DNA of 64,000 nt from Gemmatimonadota bacterium (GTDB taxonomy: Bacteria; Gemmatimonadota; Gemmatimonadetes; Longimicrobiales; Gaopeijiaceae). The DNA is taken from positions 1 to 64,000 of the forward strand of contig JAUIEJ010000003.1 of the NCBI GenBank assembly GCA_030428885.1, in the 5' to 3' direction. Below, piece after piece: positions 30,469 through 39,712 of this stretch (positions are counted from its first letter, which is position 1; every line of letters begins with the position of its first letter). A program made the translations under genes and the position numbers. The notes beneath the pieces are model-generated. The model did not search any database and was not told where the DNA came from. It saw only the letters and a program-made list of their open reading frames with translations.

Positions 30469-31190
30469 GGTCCGTCGTGGTGGCCCTGGAAACCTCGGGC
30501 CCGGTGGGCTCGGTGGCCGTGGCCGTGGACGGTCGCGTCCGGGCCCGCCGCTATCTCGAGGCCCGGGGCCGCCACGCGGCGGCGCTCCCCGAGGCCCTCC
30601 GCCAGCTTCTGGCCGAGGCCGACGCCACCCCCGCCCAGGTCACGGGGGTGGCCGTGGGCGCCGGGCCCGGGTCGTTCACCGGCGTGCGGGTGGCGGCGGC
30701 GGCGGCCAACGGGTTCGCCCACGCCCTGGGGTGTCCCGTGCATCCGGTCTCGAGCCTGGCCGCGGCGGCCGTGTCTCCCGAGGCCCTTCCCGCCGGGGAC
30801 GGCCCCTGGGACGCCCCGGCCGAGGGGCCGTGGCCGCCCCGGCGCCGGGTGCTCTTCGACGCCCGGGGCGACCGCCTGTTCACCGCCGTCTATCACGTGA
30901 CGCCCGGAGGGCTGGACGAGGTGTCGCCGCCCACCTTCGCCCGGCTGGGCGAGGTCCTCACCGCCCCCGGGGCGCCGGCGGTGTGCGGCGACGGGGCCCT
31001 GCGCCACCGGGACGTCCTGGAGGGGATGGGGCTGGAGATCTTGAGCCCGCCCGCCGGGGTGCCCACGGCCGACGGCGTCCTCCGGGCCCTGGCCTGGGGC
31101 GCCGGCGAAGGGCCCGTGGCCGCCGGCGCGTGGGAGCCGCGCTACCTCCGGGAGACCGGGGCCGTTCGGGCCCGGGGCGGGGGGGCGTGA
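30465..31190 (+). CDS. tsaB: tRNA threonylcarbamoyladenosine biosynthesis protein TsaB
   Basis: Non-catalytic ASKHA-fold partner of TsaD in t6A synthesis. 241 residues: VALETSGPVGSVAVAVDGR at the N-terminus and the family motif GVAVGAGPGSFTGVRVA at about 62-78, followed by VLFDARGDRLFTAVY. The GTG start overlaps tsaE by four bases and the end overlaps rimI by four. tsaD itself is not in the window. Confidence 0.95.
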   Translation: MRSVVVALETSGPVGSVAVAVDGRVRARRYLEARGRHAAALPEALRQLLAEADATPAQVTGVAVGAGPGSFTGVRVAAAAANGFAHALGCPVHPVSSLAAAAVSPEALPAGDGPWDAPAEGPWPPRRRVLFDARGDRLFTAVYHVTPGGLDEVSPPTFARLGEVLTAPGAPAVCGDGALRHRDVLEGMGLEILSPPAGVPTADGVLRALAWGAGEGPVAAGAWEPRYLRETGAVRARGGGA

Positions 31191-31636
31191 ACGCCACGGC
31201 CGCGGTGCGCCCCATGGAGGCCGCCGACGTCGAGCGGGTGGTGGCCATCGAGACCGAGGCGTTCACCTCGCCGTGGAGCGCCGAGACCTTCGAGACCCTC
31301 CTGGGACGGGACGGGGCCGAACTGTGGGTCCTGGACCTTCCCGACGCGCCGGTGGTGGGATACGCCATGCTGTGGTGCATCCTGGACCAGGGGGAACTGG
31401 CCAACATCGCCATCGCCGCCGAGTGGCGCGGCCGGTCCCTGGGCGCCTTCCTCCTGGACCGGGTCCTGGAGGTCGCCCGGGACCGGGGCGTGCGCAGCCT
31501 CTATCTCGAGGTGCGGGAGTCCAACGCCGTGGCCCGGCACCTCTACGGAAGCCGAGGGTTCATCGAAGTCGGCCGACGAGCCGACTATTACGATCACCCC
31601 CGGGAAGACGCCCGGGTGCTCTTGAAGCAGTTCTGA
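31187..31636 (+). CDS. rimI: Ribosomal-protein-alanine N-acetyltransferase
   Basis: GNAT-family enzyme, 149 residues, expected to acetylate the N-terminal alanine of S18. It has the acetyl-CoA loop region [19 protein letters not shown] (Q/RxxGxG/A type), [20 protein letters not shown] and the terminal [20 protein letters not shown] at 31187 overlaps tsaB. The neighbour order tsaE-tsaB-rimI is common in bacteria, which supports the name over a generic acetyltransferase. Confidence 0.92.
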   Translation: MNATAAVRPMEAADVERVVAIETEAFTSPWSAETFETLLGRDGAELWVLDLPDAPVVGYAMLWCILDQGELANIAIAAEWRGRSLGAFLLDRVLEVARDRGVRSLYLEVRESNAVARHLYGSRGFIEVGRRADYYDHPREDARVLLKQF

Positions 31637-31656
31637 CCACACGCAGCCAACCGATC

Positions 31657-31673
31657 CGGGGGCGCCGCCCCCG
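31657..31673 (+). terminator. 7-bp stem-loop between rimI and ugd
   Basis: CGGGGGC (31657-31663) and GCCCCCG (31667-31673) form a perfect 7-bp stem with a three-base loop. It directly precedes the Shine-Dalgarno GGGAG of the next gene, so it could end the rel-to-rimI transcript or modulate ugd expression. No T-run follows. Confidence 0.4.
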
Positions 31674-31688
31674 AAGGGAGTCGTTTCG

Positions 31689-33026
31689 TTGAACGTCGCA
31701 GTCGTGGGAACCGGATACGTGGGCCTCGTCGCCGGAGCGGGCCTCGCCGAAACGGGCAATCAGGTCGTCTGCGTGGACATCGACGAAGAGAAGGTCGAGG
31801 CGCTGCGGCGCGGGGAGATCCCCATCTACGAGCCGGGACTGGAAGAGCTGGTGAAGCGCAACGTCGAAGCCGGGCGGCTGTCGTTCACCACCGAACTCCC
31901 CCAGGCCGTGGCGTCGGCCCGGGTGGTCTTCATCGCCGTGGGAACGCCGCCCGACGAGGACGGCAGCGCCGACCTCCAGCACGTGCTGGCGGTGGCCCGG
32001 GACATCGGCCGGGCCATGACCGGCGAGCTGGTGGTGGTGACCAAGAGCACCGTCCCGGTGGGCACGGCCCGGCGGGTGCGGGACGCCATCCAGGCCGAGA
32101 CCGACCTCCCGGTGCACGTCTGCTCCAACCCCGAGTTCCTGAAGGAAGGGGCCGCGGTGGACGACTTCATGAAGCCCGACCGGGTGGTGGTGGGGGTGGA
32201 TCATCCCGTGGCCGAAGCGGCCCTCCGGGAGCTGTACGAGCCCTTTCTACGCACGGGCAACGCCCTCATGGTCATGGACATTCCCTCGGCCGAGATCACC
32301 AAGTACGCCGCCAACGCCATGCTGGCGACCCGCATCAGCTTCATGAACGCCATCGCCCGTCTCTGCGAGCACACCGGCGCCGACGTGGACGCCGTGCGAC
32401 GGGGCGTGGGATCGGACCAGCGCATCGGCTCCGCCTTCCTCTTTCCCGGGGTGGGCTACGGCGGGTCGTGTTTCCCCAAGGACGTCCAGGCCCTGATCCG
32501 GACGAGCCGGGAACTGGGCGCGCCGGCCGAGATCCTGGAGGCCGTGGAGGCGGTGAACGAGTCCCAGAAGCGACTGCTCCTGGAGCGCATCGTCCGGCAC
32601 TTCGGCGAAGACCTCTCGGGCCGGACCGTGGCCGTCTGGGGGCTGGCCTTCAAGCCCAACACCGACGACATGCGGGAGGCCCCGTCCCGGGTGACCATCG
32701 AGGGACTCCTGGAGCGGGGGGCCCGGGTCGTGGCCCACGATCCCGAGGCGCTCCACGAGGCCCGGCGCATCTTCGGCGACCGGGTGGAGCTCCGGGAGCG
32801 CAACTACGACTGCCTCGACGGCGCCGACGCTCTCGTGATCCACACCGAGTGGCTGCCCTACCGACGCCCCGATTTCGCCGGCATGCGCCGTCGCATGGCC
32901 CGGCCCCTCATCTTCGACGGCCGCAACCTCTACACTCCGGCGAGCATGGCCGATCGGGGCTTCGAGTACCACTCGGTGGGGCGCCCCCATGCGGAGCCCT
33001 CGCCCGCGGCGGAGGTGGACGCATGA
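31689..33026 (+). CDS. ugd: UDP-glucose 6-dehydrogenase
   Basis: Makes UDP-glucuronate. 445 residues: Rossmann motif [12 protein letters not shown] at 3-14, [24 protein letters not shown], and the catalytic Cys at about 261 in [17 protein letters not shown], the form typical of the UDP-glucose enzyme. The start is a TTG at 31689 with GGGAG eight bases upstream; no ATG or GTG fits. The end overlaps the decarboxylase gene by four bases, so UDP-glucuronate probably flows straight into UDP-xylose. Confidence 0.95.
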   Translation: MNVAVVGTGYVGLVAGAGLAETGNQVVCVDIDEEKVEALRRGEIPIYEPGLEELVKRNVEAGRLSFTTELPQAVASARVVFIAVGTPPDEDGSADLQHVLAVARDIGRAMTGELVVVTKSTVPVGTARRVRDAIQAETDLPVHVCSNPEFLKEGAAVDDFMKPDRVVVGVDHPVAEAALRELYEPFLRTGNALMVMDIPSAEITKYAANAMLATRISFMNAIARLCEHTGADVDAVRRGVGSDQRIGSAFLFPGVGYGGSCFPKDVQALIRTSRELGAPAEILEAVEAVNESQKRLLLERIVRHFGEDLSGRTVAVWGLAFKPNTDDMREAPSRVTIEGLLERGARVVAHDPEALHEARRIFGDRVELRERNYDCLDGADALVIHTEWLPYRRPDFAGMRRRMARPLIFDGRNLYTPASMADRGFEYHSVGRPHAEPSPAAEVDA

Positions 33027-33982
33027 GGATTCTCGTCACCGGCGCCGCCGGCTTCCTGGGGTCCCATCTCTCGGACCGCCTCCTGGACGACGGCCACGCG
33101 GTGGTGGGCCTGGACAACTTCATCACGGGGTCCCGCTTCAACATCGAGCGACTTCGGCGCCGGGACGGCTTCACCTTCGTGGAGCACGACATTTCCCGGC
33201 CCTTCGATCTCGAGGGACCCCTGGAGGGCATCTTCCACTTCGCGTCGCCGGCGAGCCCGGTGGACTACCTGGAGATCCCCATCCAGACCCTCAAGGTGGG
33301 GAGCCTGGGCACCCACCACTGCCTGGGCATGGCCAAGGCCAAGGGCGCCCGCTTCCTCCTGGCCTCCACCTCGGAGGTCTACGGCGATCCCCAGGTTCAT
33401 CCCCAGCCCGAGTCCTATTGGGGCCACGTGAATCCCGTGGGACCCCGGGGCTGCTACGACGAGGCGAAACGGTTCGCCGAAGCCCTGACCATGGCCTACC
33501 ATCGGCACCACGGCCTCGACACGCGCATCGTCCGGATCTTCAACACCTACGGGCCCCGCATGCGGCCCGGCGACGGGAGGGTGGTGTCGAACTTCATCGT
33601 CCAGGGACTGCGGGGTGAGCCCCTCACCGTATACGGCGACGGCTCCCAGACCCGCTCCTTCTGCTACGTCTCCGACGAGGTGGACGGCATCGTGCGCCTC
33701 TTCCACTCCGACGAGACCGAGCCGGTGAACGTGGGCAACCCCGGGGAGTTCACCATCCGGGAACTGGCCGACATCGTGGTGGAGGAGACCGGGGGAGGCT
33801 CCACGGTGGAGGAACGCCCCCTTCCCACCGACGACCCCAAGGTGCGGCAGCCCGACATCACCCGGGCCCGAACCCTTCTCGGTTGGGAGCCGAAGGTGGG
33901 ACTCCGGGAAGGCCTCCGGAAGACGATCCCGTGGTTCCGGGAGCAGGTGGAGGGCGCCGACGCCCGGGCCCGGACCCTCTGA
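33023..33982 (+). CDS. uxs: UDP-glucuronate decarboxylase (UDP-xylose synthase)
   Basis: Decarboxylates UDP-glucuronate to UDP-xylose. 319-residue extended SDR protein: [10 protein letters not shown] at 7-16, [12 protein letters not shown], the catalytic STSEVYGDP...YDEAK with Tyr about 145 and Lys about 149, [21 protein letters not shown] and [14 protein letters not shown]. The ASPASP and GPRMRP runs are characteristic of UXS over 4-epimerases. ATGA overlap with ugd. It does not show the long N-terminal region of the membrane-bound type. Confidence 0.93.
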   Translation: MRILVTGAAGFLGSHLSDRLLDDGHAVVGLDNFITGSRFNIERLRRRDGFTFVEHDISRPFDLEGPLEGIFHFASPASPVDYLEIPIQTLKVGSLGTHHCLGMAKAKGARFLLASTSEVYGDPQVHPQPESYWGHVNPVGPRGCYDEAKRFAEALTMAYHRHHGLDTRIVRIFNTYGPRMRPGDGRVVSNFIVQGLRGEPLTVYGDGSQTRSFCYVSDEVDGIVRLFHSDETEPVNVGNPGEFTIRELADIVVEETGGGSTVEERPLPTDDPKVRQPDITRARTLLGWEPKVGLREGLRKTIPWFREQVEGADARARTL

Positions 33983-34136
33983 CGCCACGTCGGTGCTTCG
34001 GCGGGGCCCCGGCCCTGCCGATACTCGGGGAGCCCCCCGCCGCGCCCCCCGCTCGGCGCGGGCATTGCGTAGCCGCGCGTCGAGGGAGCACCCTTGAGCA
34101 TACGCGGCGCGATCCACTCGCCCTCCAGTGTCGAGC

Positions 34137-34862
34137 ATGAGCACCTTCTCGGTCCCCACGGTCCAGCAGCGCATCGCCCAGGGTATGGTGGCCTGGGAGC
34201 GCGACGACTACGACGCGGCCCTCGCGGTCTTCCAGGAGGTCCTCCAGGACCACGCGGACTTCGCCGACGTCCACAATCGCATGGGGTTGTGCCTGGCCAT
34301 GCTCGGACGCCACGCCGAGGCTCTGGCCGCCTTCCAGGAGGCCGTCCGCCTCGCGCCCACCTACGCCGAGGCCCATCTGAATCGGGGCATCGTCCTCACG
34401 GAGCTCGGGCGCCACGAAGAGGCCCAGGCGGCCTTCGACGAGTCGTCCCGGTTGGACACCCGGGACGGCACGGCGTTTCCGTCCCACGTGGGCAATCAGA
34501 TCGCCGTGACCCACGCCAAGCTCGGCGACCTCTACCTGGTGGCCAATCGTCCGGCGCTGGCGGCCGAGCAGTACCGTTCGGCGCTGGAGGTGCGACCCCG
34601 TTTCCTGGACATCCGGACCAAACTCGCCGAGTCCCTCATGGAGATGGGCGAGGTGGAGGGGGCGCTGAAGGAGCTCGCCGACGTCCTGGAGGCCAATCCC
34701 GAGTTCACCGGCGCCCGACTGCGCATGGGGGTGGTGCTCCACCGCCTGGGCCGCACCGAGGACGCCGTGCGGGAGTGGACCCGCTGCAGCGCCGAAGACC
34801 CCCAGGACCTGCGCCCCCGGGCCTATCTGGTGTCGGTGGGTGCCCGTGCACCCGGCGCCTGA
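34137..34862 (+). CDS. TPR-repeat protein
   Basis: About 240 residues, without a signal peptide, so probably cytoplasmic. Five to six TPR units are visible, such as DYDAALAVFQEVLQDHADFADVHNRMGLCLAMLGRHAEAL. A GTG at 34128 is an alternative start; the ATG at 34137 is preferred because neither has a clear Shine-Dalgarno. Its last codons form one arm of a hairpin shared with the convergent hldD. A partner cannot be named from sequence. Confidence 0.8.
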   Translation: MSTFSVPTVQQRIAQGMVAWERDDYDAALAVFQEVLQDHADFADVHNRMGLCLAMLGRHAEALAAFQEAVRLAPTYAEAHLNRGIVLTELGRHEEAQAAFDESSRLDTRDGTAFPSHVGNQIAVTHAKLGDLYLVANRPALAAEQYRSALEVRPRFLDIRTKLAESLMEMGEVEGALKELADVLEANPEFTGARLRMGVVLHRLGRTEDAVREWTRCSAEDPQDLRPRAYLVSVGARAPGA

Positions 34863-34883
34863 GAACCGGGTCGGCTCAGCGCC
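34854..34883. terminator. Bidirectional hairpin carrying both stop codons (TPR gene and hldD)
   Basis: GGCGCCTGAG (34854-34863) pairs with CTCAGCGCC (34875-34883) with one bulged C. The TGA stop of the TPR gene is in the left arm, and the TCA complement of the hldD stop is in the right arm. Convergent genes 13 bases apart thus share one stem. No T-run. Confidence 0.45.
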
Positions 34884-35856
34884 AGCGTCCCGGAGTCAGG
34901 AACCGGTGCACGTAGTCGGGCACGGCGTCCTCCACGGCGCGGAACTCCCCCGGGTACCCGGCCTCCCGAAGGCGGTCCATCCGGGCCTGGGTGAAGTACT
35001 GGTACCGGTCCCGGATCTCCTCCGGGGTGTCGACCCAGCGCACCTCCAGGTCGTGGCCCACGGCGCCGTAGAGGGCCCCCATCAGTTCGAGCCAGGTCTG
35101 GGCCCGGCCCGTGCCCAGGTTGAACAGCCCCGACACCTCGGGGTGATCCAGCAGCCAGAGCATGACGTCGACGCAGTCCTCCACGTAGACGAAGTCCCGC
35201 ATCTGGCCCCCGTCGGGGTAGTCGGGATGGTGGGAGCGGAAGAGGGTCACGGGCTCGCCCCGGGCGGCCGCCGGGAAGGCCTTGGTGACCACGCTGCGCA
35301 TGTTCCCTTTATGGTGCTCGTTGGGTCCGTAGACGTTGAAGAACTTCAGGCCGACCCAGGCCGGAGGCGTGGGTTCGCCCCGGGCCACCCGGCGGGCGAC
35401 CCAGCGGTCGAAGAGGTGTTTGCTCCACCCGTAGGCGTTCAGGGGAAGGAGCGTCGCCAGGGCCTCGGGGCTGCCGTCGTCGTCGAAGCCCTGGGCCCCG
35501 TCTCCGTAGGTGGCGGCGGACGAGGCGTAGACCAGGGGCACCTCGTGACGGGCGCACCACTGCCAGATGCGCTGGGAGAGCCGGACGTTGGTCTCCACGA
35601 TGAGATCGGCGTCGGTTTCGGTGGTGGCCGAGATGGCGCCCATGTGGACCACGGCCTCCACCTCCCGGCCGCCGCCCGTCAGGAACGCGTCGAGCCCCTC
35701 GGGGGCCACCAGGGCCTCGAGTTCCCGGCGCCGCAGGTTCTTCCACTTGTCGTCCGAACCCAGGCGGTCGCAGACCGCGACCCGGCGCCCCTGGTCGTCC
35801 AGGGCCGCCACGAGATTGGAACCGATGAAGCCGGCGCCGCCGGTGACGAGGATCAT
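34876..35856 (-). CDS. hldD: ADP-L-glycero-D-manno-heptose 6-epimerase
   Basis: Last step in making ADP-heptose for the LPS inner core. 326 residues: NADP-binding GGAGFIGSNL at 6-15, the specific segment DRLGSDDKWKNL, and catalytic YGWSK with Tyr about 142 and Lys about 146. Further marks are GLKFFNVYGPNEHHKGNM and TLFRSHHPDYPDGGQMRDFVYV, in part. The start is the ATG whose complement is at 35854-35856. The frame runs open well beyond that only as a shadow of the next gene. Its presence is strong evidence for a heptose-containing LPS. Confidence 0.96.
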   Translation of the reverse strand: MILVTGGAGFIGSNLVAALDDQGRRVAVCDRLGSDDKWKNLRRRELEALVAPEGLDAFLTGGGREVEAVVHMGAISATTETDADLIVETNVRLSQRIWQWCARHEVPLVYASSAATYGDGAQGFDDDGSPEALATLLPLNAYGWSKHLFDRWVARRVARGEPTPPAWVGLKFFNVYGPNEHHKGNMRSVVTKAFPAAARGEPVTLFRSHHPDYPDGGQMRDFVYVEDCVDVMLWLLDHPEVSGLFNLGTGRAQTWLELMGALYGAVGHDLEVRWVDTPEEIRDRYQYFTQARMDRLREAGYPGEFRAVEDAVPDYVHRFLTPGRWR

Positions 35857-35988
35857 GGGGGAGCGGGGCGGGGGACGGGTGTTGCCACGGGGCGGGGCCG
35901 GGGCCAGCTTCCGGCGTCCGCTCCCGGGGCCGCGGATCGTGGTTGGAAGGTATGGGTCCCGGGGTCCGCCGCCACCTCCTCCGCCCTC

Positions 35989-36804
35989 ATGCGTCGAATC
36001 CTGCCCCTCGTCCTCGTGGCGGCCGCCGTTCAGGCGGCGCCGGCGTCGGCGACCCAGGCCGACACGACGCGGGTCGGAGGCGTGGTGGTCCAGCGAGGCG
36101 GGGCGGACGTGGGCTTCGATCCCTCGGCTCCCCGGCCCGTGCGTCGCGCCGGTCCCCGGTTCGAGGGCCCGGCGGTGTCGGCCCTCCCGGCGGCGGTGGT
36201 GGAGGCGGCGCCCTTTCCCGTGGATCCCAACCGGCCTCCCACCGACTCGGTGGCGGCCCCCACCGCGGGTCTCCGGGTCGGAGCCCGGGTGTGGATCCGG
36301 GGCGCGGGTGCCCACGCCCCCGGCACTCGACTGCAGGCCTGGCGCCCGGGCTCGGACGTGGACGGTGTGGGCCCGGTGGCCGTGCCCACGGCCACCTTGA
36401 CCGTGACCTCCGCCCGCGAGGGCGGGGTGGACGCCGTGGTGGACGCCCTCCACGATCGCCTGGCCCCGGGCCAGCCGGTCCGGCTCCTTCCTCCGGCCCC
36501 CGTGGTGGTGGCCTCCGCCCTGGACGCCGTCTCGTCGGGACGCCGGGTCCGGCTCCTGGGTGCGCCGACGCCCCGGGCGGTCCTCCAACCCGGCGACTGG
36601 GTGTTCCTGGACGCCGGAGCCTCGGCGGGGCTCCGCCCGGCCGACGAGTTCGTTCCCGTGGACGGTCCCACCGACGTGCGGGAAGGTGCCCGCCTCCAGG
36701 TGGTGGCGGTCCATCCCTCCACGGCCATGGCCCGGATCCTGCGGGTCGGCCCCGTACTTCTCCAGCCCGGCCGCATGGTGCGCCTCGATCGGCGTGCCCG
36801 CTGA
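35989..36804 (+). CDS. Hypothetical secreted protein
   Basis: 271 residues, not recognised. A signal peptide MRRILPLVLVAAAVQAAPASA with an A-x-A cleavage site predicts export. The mature protein is rich in Val, Pro, Arg and Ala. It seems to hold two related beta-rich units (GLRVGARVWIRGAG and QPGDWVFLDAGASAGLRPADEF). The second looks like the wall- or envelope-binding repeats of FlgT/CsgG-type C-terminal domains, a guess from pattern only. It is divergent from hldD (132-base gap) and is followed by an epimerase gene. Confidence 0.7.
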   Translation: MRRILPLVLVAAAVQAAPASATQADTTRVGGVVVQRGGADVGFDPSAPRPVRRAGPRFEGPAVSALPAAVVEAAPFPVDPNRPPTDSVAAPTAGLRVGARVWIRGAGAHAPGTRLQAWRPGSDVDGVGPVAVPTATLTVTSAREGGVDAVVDALHDRLAPGQPVRLLPPAPVVVASALDAVSSGRRVRLLGAPTPRAVLQPGDWVFLDAGASAGLRPADEFVPVDGPTDVREGARLQVVAVHPSTAMARILRVGPVLLQPGRMVRLDRRAR

Positions 36805-36845
36805 CCCGTCCCCGGCGGCCTCACTCCCCCCAACCCCCTGAGATC

Positions 36846-37817
36846 ATGTCCGAATCCCAGCGCGTCGTCGTCACCGGCGGCGCCGGCTTCATCGGGAGCC
36901 ACGTCGTCGATGCCTACCTCTCCCGCGGCCACCGGGTCTGGGTCGTGGACGACCTCTCGTCCGGGCGCCGGGAGAACCTCTCGCCCGACGCCGAGCTCCT
37001 GGTGGCCGACATCGGTTCGCCGGAAGTGCGGGAGCTCTTTCGCGAGGTGCGGCCCGACATCGTGAACCACCACGCCGCCCAGATCGACGTCCGGGTGAGC
37101 GTGGAGGACCCGCGCCGGGACGCCTCGACCAACGTGCTGGGGCTTCTCAATCTCACGGAGGCGGCGCTGGAGGTGGGCACGCGGCGGTTCGTGTACGTGT
37201 CCAGCGGCGGCGTGGTCTACGGCGAGCCCGAGGTGCGCCCCACCCCCGAGGGCATGCCCAAGCTGCCCCTCTCGCCCTACGGCGTCACCAAACTCTCCGG
37301 CGAGTACTATCTCAACTACTACCGCCGGGTGCACGGGCTGGAGTATGTGGCACTTCGCTACAGCAACGTGTTCGGTCCGCGACAGGATCCGCACGGCGAA
37401 GCGGGGGTAGTAGCCATCTTCTGCAACCGCCTCCTCGCCGGTGAGGCTCTGACGATCTTCGGCGACGGCGAGCAGACGCGGGACTACGTGTTCGTGAAGG
37501 ACGTGGCCGCGGCGAACATGCTGGCTTCCGAGATGACCCTGCCGGTGGGCGACGGCGCCGAGGGTCTCGACGAGGTGGCGTTCAACGTGGGCACGGGGCT
37601 TGCTACCAGCGTCAACCGGCTCGCCGACGCGCTGGAGGAGATCGCGGGCATCCATCCGGGCCGGGACTACCGGGCCGGACGCCCGGGAGAGCTCCGCCAC
37701 AGCACCCTGGACGCCGGCAAGGTCCGGTCGAGAGGGTGGGCCCCGCAGGTCACGATCACCGAAGCCCTCCAGGAAACCTACCAGCACATCGCACAGACCC
37801 GGACCCAGCCGACGTGA
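36846..37817 (+). CDS. NAD-dependent sugar epimerase, UDP-glucose 4-epimerase-like
   Basis: Extended SDR enzyme of 323 residues: GGAGFIGSHV at 11-20, VDDLSSGRRENL typical of GalE-like proteins, HHAAQIDVRVSVEDP, the catalytic Ser-Ser-x...Tyr-x3-Lys with Tyr about 145 and Lys about 149 (SPYGVTKL), and RYSNVFGPRQDPHGEAGVVAIF. This set is usual for GalE or UDP-GlcNAc 4-epimerase homologues in polysaccharide clusters. The last bases overlap tolQ as GTGA, so it heads the Tol-Pal operon or is translated with it. Confidence 0.88.
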   Translation: MSESQRVVVTGGAGFIGSHVVDAYLSRGHRVWVVDDLSSGRRENLSPDAELLVADIGSPEVRELFREVRPDIVNHHAAQIDVRVSVEDPRRDASTNVLGLLNLTEAALEVGTRRFVYVSSGGVVYGEPEVRPTPEGMPKLPLSPYGVTKLSGEYYLNYYRRVHGLEYVALRYSNVFGPRQDPHGEAGVVAIFCNRLLAGEALTIFGDGEQTRDYVFVKDVAAANMLASEMTLPVGDGAEGLDEVAFNVGTGLATSVNRLADALEEIAGIHPGRDYRAGRPGELRHSTLDAGKVRSRGWAPQVTITEALQETYQHIAQTRTQPT

Positions 37818-38530
37818 CCCTTCCCATCCTGCTGGCCCAGCTCCGCATGCCCACGAGTCCTCTGGACATGGTGCTGGGGGCTTCGCTCTCCACGAAGATC
37901 GTCCTCGCCACCCTTCTCCTCTTCTCCCTCCTGTCCGTCTGGATCATGTGGACCAAGGCGCGGCAGTTCCGGAAGGTGCGCCGGCTGGGCGACGAGTTCA
38001 TCGGCTCCATGGAGCGGGCCCAGCGTCTCGAGGACGCCTACAAGGCGATCCTGTCGTTGCCCGAGTCGCCGTACGGGCGCGTGTTCCGGCAGGGCATCAA
38101 CTTCTTCAGCGAACTGCGTCCCGGGGGACTCCGGGAAGGAGCCCAGGTCCAGGGGCTGTCGGCGGCTCAGCTCGAAGCGCTCCGTCTCGTGCTGGAGAAG
38201 GAGGAGGCCGAGGAGCGGGACGAGCTGTCCCGGGGCCTCCCCTGGCTCGCCGTGGTGGCGTCGGTGTCGCCTCTCCTGGGACTCCTGGGCACGGTGATCG
38301 GCGTCATGAACGCCTTCCTGGGCATCACGGCCACGGGGTCCACCAACATCGGGGCCGTGGCCCCGGGCGTGGCCGAAGCCCTCATCACCACGGTGGCGGG
38401 TCTCTTCGTGGCCATCCCCGCCGTCATCGCCTACAACCACTTCGTGTCGCGGCTGAACCTGGTGAGCAACGAGCTCGAAGGCTTCTCCAGCGAGTTCATC
38501 GGCACGCTGGCGAGGGAAGGGCGCGTATAG
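37814..38530 (+). CDS. tolQ: Tol-Pal system proton channel subunit TolQ
   Basis: 238-residue inner-membrane protein of the MotA/ExbB/TolQ family. Three membrane helices: about 25-45 (KIVLATLLLFSLLSVWIMWTK), about 150-170 (LPWLAVVASVSPLLGLLGTVIGVMNAF, in part) and about 190-215 (VAEALITTVAGLFVAIPAVIAY). The GTG at 37814 overlaps the epimerase stop. Its stop TAG shares one base with the tolR GTG. With TolR it uses the proton gradient to energise outer-membrane constriction. Confidence 0.94.
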   Translation: MTLPILLAQLRMPTSPLDMVLGASLSTKIVLATLLLFSLLSVWIMWTKARQFRKVRRLGDEFIGSMERAQRLEDAYKAILSLPESPYGRVFRQGINFFSELRPGGLREGAQVQGLSAAQLEALRLVLEKEEAEERDELSRGLPWLAVVASVSPLLGLLGTVIGVMNAFLGITATGSTNIGAVAPGVAEALITTVAGLFVAIPAVIAYNHFVSRLNLVSNELEGFSSEFIGTLAREGRV

Positions 38531-38949
38531 TGGCCCGCCACCGCCGCAACCGGAGCGACCTGCCCCTCACGGCCGACATCAACGTCACCTCGCTGGTGGA
38601 CGTGGCGTTCACCCTGCTGGTCGTGTTCATCATCATCGCCCCGGCCCTCCAGGGCGGCATCGAGATCGACGTGCCCGAGGCCGACGTCTCGCCCATCACG
38701 GCGGTGGACGACCCCCTGGTGGTGACCCTCACCCGGGACGGCACGGTCTACGCCGAAGACCGGCCCATGACCATCGAGGAGTTTCGCAGCTTCTTCAGCG
38801 GGGTCATGGAAACGGCGCCCCGGGAAGTCGTCTACGTGCGGCCCGACGCCCGCTCCACTTCCGAGCACCTCCTTCAGGTCCTGGGCATCGTGAACGCGGC
38901 GGGCATCACCCCGTCGATCCAGGCGGAGCAATGGAACACCTCCAACTGA
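38530..38949 (+). CDS. tolR: Biopolymer transport protein ExbD/TolR
   Basis: 139 residues: a basic N-terminus, one helix at about 20-40 starting DINVTSLVDVAFTLLVVFIII, with the conserved Asp (LVD) in the membrane that carries the proton path, and a periplasmic domain ending AGITPSIQ. Start GTG at 38530. Overlaps the next gene by 19 bases. Tol versus Ton assignment is by context. Confidence 0.94.
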   Translation: MARHRRNRSDLPLTADINVTSLVDVAFTLLVVFIIIAPALQGGIEIDVPEADVSPITAVDDPLVVTLTRDGTVYAEDRPMTIEEFRSFFSGVMETAPREVVYVRPDARSTSEHLLQVLGIVNAAGITPSIQAEQWNTSN

Positions 38950-39683
38950 GACGGGACCGGGGCCGGCTGCCCCGGACCGGGCTCGTGGCGTCGGGGGTGA
39001 TCCATGCGTTGATCTTCCTGGCCATTCTCTTCGGGCCGGCTCTGCGGCCCCCCATGCCCGAGTTCCAGACCTTCAAGATCGAGCTGGTGGCGACCTCGCC
39101 CGATCCGGTGCCCCTTCCGCCGGTGACGGAGGAGCTGGTCATCGAGACGCCCGATCCCGCGCCGCCTCCGCCCCCGGAGGTCCCGCCGCCCGACCCCCGG
39201 CCCGATCCCGACGCCACCCCGCCGCCGCCGGACCCCGAGCCCGAGCCGGCGGATCCCGATCCCGAACCCGAGCCCGAGGAGACCCCCCCGGCGGAGGAGA
39301 CCCGGCCCACGCCTCCGCCGGAGCAGCCGGTGGACGAGGCGCCGGAGGAGGAGACGGGCTCCAACGTCACGGCCCGCCTCGAGGGCCTGCGCCGGGACTA
39401 CCCCGAGTACTACGGCAACATCGTCCAGCAGATCTCCAACTGCTTCCGTCCGCCGCCGGGCAACGACCGGTGGGAGGCGGTGATCTACTTCGAGATCCGG
39501 GAGGACGGGACCGTTCGGGGCGTTCGGCCTGTAGAACGGTCGGGCAGTGCGGCGTTCAACCTCGCCGCCATCGGGGCCGTGGCCGACTGCGCCAGCGGCC
39601 GGTTCGGTCCGCTCCCCGACGAGTTGCCCTACGAAGTGCTGCCCGTCCAGTTCACCTTCCGGCCCCGGGGCATCGGCCGGTGA
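38931..39683 (+). CDS. TonB/TolA-family energy-transducing protein
   Basis: 250 residues: one membrane helix at about 17-38 (GLVASGVIHALIFLAILFGPAL), a long Pro/Glu/Asp-rich periplasmic spacer at about 55-150 with many PDP, PEP and PPP repeats, and a globular C-terminal domain of the TonB type (NCFRPPPGNDRWEAVIYFEIREDGTVRGVRPVERSGS, in part). In this position, between tolR and tolB, it should do the job of TolA. Its C-terminus looks like TonB/TolA, so the name is left open. Confidence 0.88.
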   Translation: MEHLQLRRDRGRLPRTGLVASGVIHALIFLAILFGPALRPPMPEFQTFKIELVATSPDPVPLPPVTEELVIETPDPAPPPPPEVPPPDPRPDPDATPPPPDPEPEPADPDPEPEPEETPPAEETRPTPPPEQPVDEAPEEETGSNVTARLEGLRRDYPEYYGNIVQQISNCFRPPPGNDRWEAVIYFEIREDGTVRGVRPVERSGSAAFNLAAIGAVADCASGRFGPLPDELPYEVLPVQFTFRPRGIGR

Positions 39684-39712
39684 GCCATCGTCGTCCTTCG
39701 ACCCACCCGTCC

